DNA from: Lewinellaceae bacterium
Lineage (GTDB): Bacteria; Bacteroidota; Bacteroidia; Chitinophagales; Saprospiraceae
Assembly (NCBI GenBank): GCA_020636095.1
Contig: JACJYN010000003.1
Span: 1,550,001 to 1,614,000 of the forward strand
Reading direction: 5' to 3'
Length of the DNA stretch: 64,000 nt
The notes beneath the pieces were generated by a model. It searched no databases. It was given only the letters and a program-made list of their open reading frames with translations, and had not been told where the DNA came from. The first letter of the stretch is position 1, and the number at the start of each line of letters is the position of its first letter. The position numbers were made by a program, and so were the translations under genes. Positions 61,296-64,000 of this stretch are shown in pieces.

Positions 61296-64000
61296 TTATT
61301 CAAATTCCGGCATCTCAATGGAAACCCTGGTGCCTGCGGGCTGGCCGGCTTCGTCAAAGAGGTCTTCTATATCAATGTCGATGTGGTATCCTTCTACCTC
61401 CTGTAGCGTTTGCAGGCGTTCATTGGTGATCTGCAAGGCCCTCGACTTGTAGTTCTTCTCCGATTGCATCCGGATTTCCATGGCGCGTTGCCGGCCAATG
61501 CCGTCGTCTTCAATAACAAATTTTAGCCGCCCATTGATCATTGAGGTGATGGCCAATTTCAGATTTCCGCCATCTGGCTTGTGAAAAAGGCCGTGGTTAA
61601 TGGCATTTTCCACAAATGGCTGCAGCAGCATCGTTGGCAACTCGGTGGCGTGCAGGTCAATTTTTTCATCGACATCCAGTTTGAAATCGAACCTTCCTTT
61701 AAAACGAAGCTGCTCCAGTTCGACATACAGGCGGATCAATTTTAACTCATCGGCGAGGCTGATGTACCTGTTCTTGGATGATTCCAGGAACAGGCGCATG
61801 AGGTAAGCAAACTTGGAAAGGTACCGGTCGGCTTGTTTCTTATCATTACTCTGGATGAAATACTGAATGGCCCCCAGGGAATTGAAGATGAAATGAGGGT
61901 TCATCTGTGACTGCAGGGCCTGCAGCTCCAGCTCGGCAAAGCGCTTGTTGATCCTGGTCTCTTCGGCGGCTTTGTGGCGAATGGACCGCACCCGCCACCG
62001 GTAGATGCCCAGGATGCCGGCGCCTGTCAGCAGTATCCAGCTGATGAGGGCCAGGCGGGTTTGCCACCACGGAGGGTGGATGGTAAAAACAATGGACGGC
62101 GTTGGAGGGCTGGCGATTCCTTTGATATCGATGGCTTTTATCTGCAAAGTATAGATTCCCGGCTGAAGGTTGGTGTATCGAACCTGGCGGTTGTCAATTT
62201 GCTGTATGGCCTTGTCGGCATTAGTGAGCTGATATTCGTAGGTGATGTTCCCAAAACTTTTATAGGAAAGGCCGGTGAAGAAAAATTCAAGCTCGTTTTG
62301 GTAATGTGTAAGATCATACTGTTGCTTTAGGGGAGCCGGCGCCCCGTTGATCCGTATTTCATCTACGATCAACCGGGGAGGAGTCCTATCCTGGAAAATT
62401 AGCTCCCGGTGGGCAATGGTCAACCCTTCGTTTGTACCGATATAAATGTACTGGCTATCCACATAAACGGCATTGGCCTCATTGGTGGCCAGGCCACTGT
62501 TGGTGGTCAAGGCCCGCACCACCTGGCTGTTTTTCAATACGGTATCTATGGCGACGCCCTTTACGCCCCGGTTGGTCGCTATCCAAACCAGCCCGTCAGG
62601 ACTGATGAACAGATCCTGGATGATATCATCCTGAGTGCCTTGAATAGCGGTTGCTTCCCTGCCATCGAAAGCGAATAACCCCCGGCCATCGGCGCCGATC
62701 CAAACTGTTCCGTTATCATCGACGCCGATGTCCAGGATATTGCAATACTTTAGTTTTGGAATATCCTCGAACAGCCGGTATTGGGAATGATCATAGAGTC
62801 CAAGGCCATCCTGGTGGCCCATCCAGACTTTGCCTTCCCGGCCAAAAGCGACGGCCTGGGTTCTTTGAGGAGCAAGCAGCTTTATGTTGGCAATACCCGC
62901 TTCATTTACCGAATAGAGGAAAGGGAAATGGGCTCTGCCTACCGCCAGTTGTTGCCGGCCGGCGTCCCAATCCAGCCCCTTGACATAGAGGGCGAGGTCC
63001 TCCTTCTTGAAATTCAGTTTAAAGATTTCTTCATGGCTTCCATACTGAATGACCGGCTGCGTTATCAGGTTTGAAAATGCTGTTGTTTGGCCGGTCTCCA
63101 GGCAGTAGCGTTCCAACCCAATACTTTGCCGCCCTAACCACAGGTAGCCCTTGTCATCGAAGGCCATTGCTTTGACCTCTACAATATCGTTGTATCTGGA
63201 AGCGGGAGCAGAAACCAGGGGCTCCAATTGCTGGCCGGGCTCCAACCGGTACACGGCGCCTCTCCGGGTGCCGGCATAGACGCGGCCTTTTTCATCGGCG
63301 GCCAGGCAGTTGATCGCATTATCTGATTCCCGGTTAGGATTGGCGGCGACAAAGGCGTTGCGTTCTTCAGCGGTTAGAAAAAAAACGCCTTTTTGTTTAT
63401 TGCTGATCCAATAATTCCCTTCCCGGTCTTTGAAGATGCGGTCCACGCGGTAAGCAACGGGCAGCTCCACTTTAAAGAGGTCAACAAGATGGAGGTTTTT
63501 ATCCAGTATGAAAACGCCCAGGTTGCTTTGCACCTGCAGTTGTTCATCCTGCTCATAATAGCGGATGAAGTCGGGCTTTTGGCCAAAGAAATCTATGAGG
63601 TTGAATTCGGTGACTCGTTTTTGTCTCAGGTCCAAATAATACAATATGCTATCGGAAAACGGTTGAATAAACACGCCGTCAAAAAAGGTGAAAAAGGAGT
63701 TGTGCGCCCTGTTTATCAGTTTTTTTGCGGTTTCCGGCTGTAGGCCCTGCATGGAGAAGGCTTCGATCTCGACTCCATCACCGGTAAGCAATTGGCACCG
63801 GGCCGAATGGGAATCGATGCGAAGGAAGCTATTCCATTTATAGAAGTAAATACCATTTCCGATAGGGCGTTCCCGGTTGAAAAAGTCGTGAATTGTATAG
63901 AGGATTGTATCAAAGCCGGCCCCATTTTCCCCAATGAGCAGTTTCCGGTTATTGTCTTTGAACCATACCCGTTGCCCATCCTTATATACTGAAAACCCAT
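61296..64000 (-). CDS. LytS-type sensor histidine kinase with propeller and Y_Y_Y domains, 5' partial
   Basis: At least 900 residues are visible; the frame is open beyond the apparent ATG at 63791 to the right window edge (upstream codons read IYFYKWNSFLRIDS and KDGQRVWFKDNN, also propeller-like), so the start is outside. The N-terminal part is a periplasmic two-component-regulator propeller (GLVWIATNRGVKGVA, GKVWMGHQDGLGLYD). A Y_Y_Y domain follows (YEYQLTNADKAI, QIKAIDIKG), then a membrane helix (LISWILLTGAGILGIY), a HisKA-like core with phospho-acceptor His in QMNPHFIFNSLGAI, and an HATPase domain (ENAINHGLFHK, EDDGIGRQRAMEI). Typical Bacteroidota sensor of an extracellular signal. Confidence 0.92.
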   Translation of the reverse strand, partial: GFSVYKDGQRVWFKDNNRKLLIGENGAGFDTILYTIHDFFNRERPIGNGIYFYKWNSFLRIDSHSARCQLLTGDGVEIEAFSMQGLQPETAKKLINRAHNSFFTFFDGVFIQPFSDSILYYLDLRQKRVTEFNLIDFFGQKPDFIRYYEQDEQLQVQSNLGVFILDKNLHLVDLFKVELPVAYRVDRIFKDREGNYWISNKQKGVFFLTAEERNAFVAANPNRESDNAINCLAADEKGRVYAGTRRGAVYRLEPGQQLEPLVSAPASRYNDIVEVKAMAFDDKGYLWLGRQSIGLERYCLETGQTTAFSNLITQPVIQYGSHEEIFKLNFKKEDLALYVKGLDWDAGRQQLAVGRAHFPFLYSVNEAGIANIKLLAPQRTQAVAFGREGKVWMGHQDGLGLYDHSQYRLFEDIPKLKYCNILDIGVDDNGTVWIGADGRGLFAFDGREATAIQGTQDDIIQDLFISPDGLVWIATNRGVKGVAIDTVLKNSQVVRALTTNSGLATNEANAVYVDSQYIYIGTNEGLTIAHRELIFQDRTPPRLIVDEIRINGAPAPLKQQYDLTHYQNELEFFFTGLSYKSFGNITYEYQLTNADKAIQQIDNRQVRYTNLQPGIYTLQIKAIDIKGIASPPTPSIVFTIHPPWWQTRLALISWILLTGAGILGIYRWRVRSIRHKAAEETRINKRFAELELQALQSQMNPHFIFNSLGAIQYFIQSNDKKQADRYLSKFAYLMRLFLESSKNRYISLADELKLIRLYVELEQLRFKGRFDFKLDVDEKIDLHATELPTMLLQPFVENAINHGLFHKPDGGNLKLAITSMINGRLKFVIEDDGIGRQRAMEIRMQSEKNYKSRALQITNERLQTLQEVEGYHIDIDIEDLFDEAGQPAGTRVSIEMPEFE

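Overview
This 64 kb window is from a chromosome of the phylum Bacteroidota, most likely the Saprospiria (Lewinella/Haliscomenobacter-like). The assignment rests on several signals. Secreted proteins carry type IX secretion (T9SS) sorting domains. There is a 1,555-residue adhesin with SprB-type repeats and a gliding-associated C-terminal domain. The ATP synthase genes are arranged atpB-E-F-H-A-G without atpD/atpC. Candidate promoters have TAnnTTTG -7 boxes. Lipoprotein and LytTR/propeller-kinase genes are frequent. No rRNA, tRNA, integrase, transposase or CRISPR array was seen.

Layout. 1-9.5 kb: a helicase-nuclease (5' end outside the window), an S9 oligopeptidase lipoprotein, a dienelactone hydrolase lipoprotein, a fused 2-oxoacid dehydrogenase E1 and a methyltransferase. 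9.6-17.2 kb: surface proteins, namely the giant T9SS adhesin and a very acidic protein built of about 25 repeats of 24 residues that resemble curlin. 17.4-21.5 kb: penicillin-binding protein 1A, followed by a 1.2 kb array of 51-bp tandem repeats and a 7-bp repeat array. 21.7-27.3 kb: ATP synthase. 27.4-38.9 kb: a membrane protein, proA, two paralogous AAA-ATPase/nuclease genes bracketing a chimeric outer-surface S9 peptidase, and an OmpA-family lipid- or wall-associated protein. 39-45 kb: a decayed stretch with a frameshifted AAA ATPase, gene fragments, small secreted proteins and a GMC oxidoreductase carrying about five frameshifts. 45.7-50.1 kb: an Rrf2 regulator, a secreted haem peroxidase, a Rieske oxygenase and a small metal-binding lipoprotein. 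50.2-57.3 kb: proB, a GNAT acetyltransferase, aconitase, a possible toxin/immunity pair, OsmC and MscL. 57.5-64 kb: a secreted PQQ-type sugar dehydrogenase and a LytTR two-component system whose kinase runs off the right edge.

The most interesting unexplained signal is a family of four non-coding elements (A 9614-9776, B 45037-45200, C 45218-45380, D 56098-56258). All are 161-164 bp. Each has its own perfect terminal inverted repeat, but all four share a central core at the same offset (67-69 bp) from one end. Inner arms differ in sequence between copies while keeping complementarity, as expected of a selected fold. Other points of interest are the curlin-like acidic repeat protein, the mosaic AAA/nuclease paralogues flanking a chimeric peptidase, and a frameshifted membrane-anchored GIY-YIG-like gene beside a possible immunity gene. 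Protein family names come from motif recognition by eye; no database search was run.
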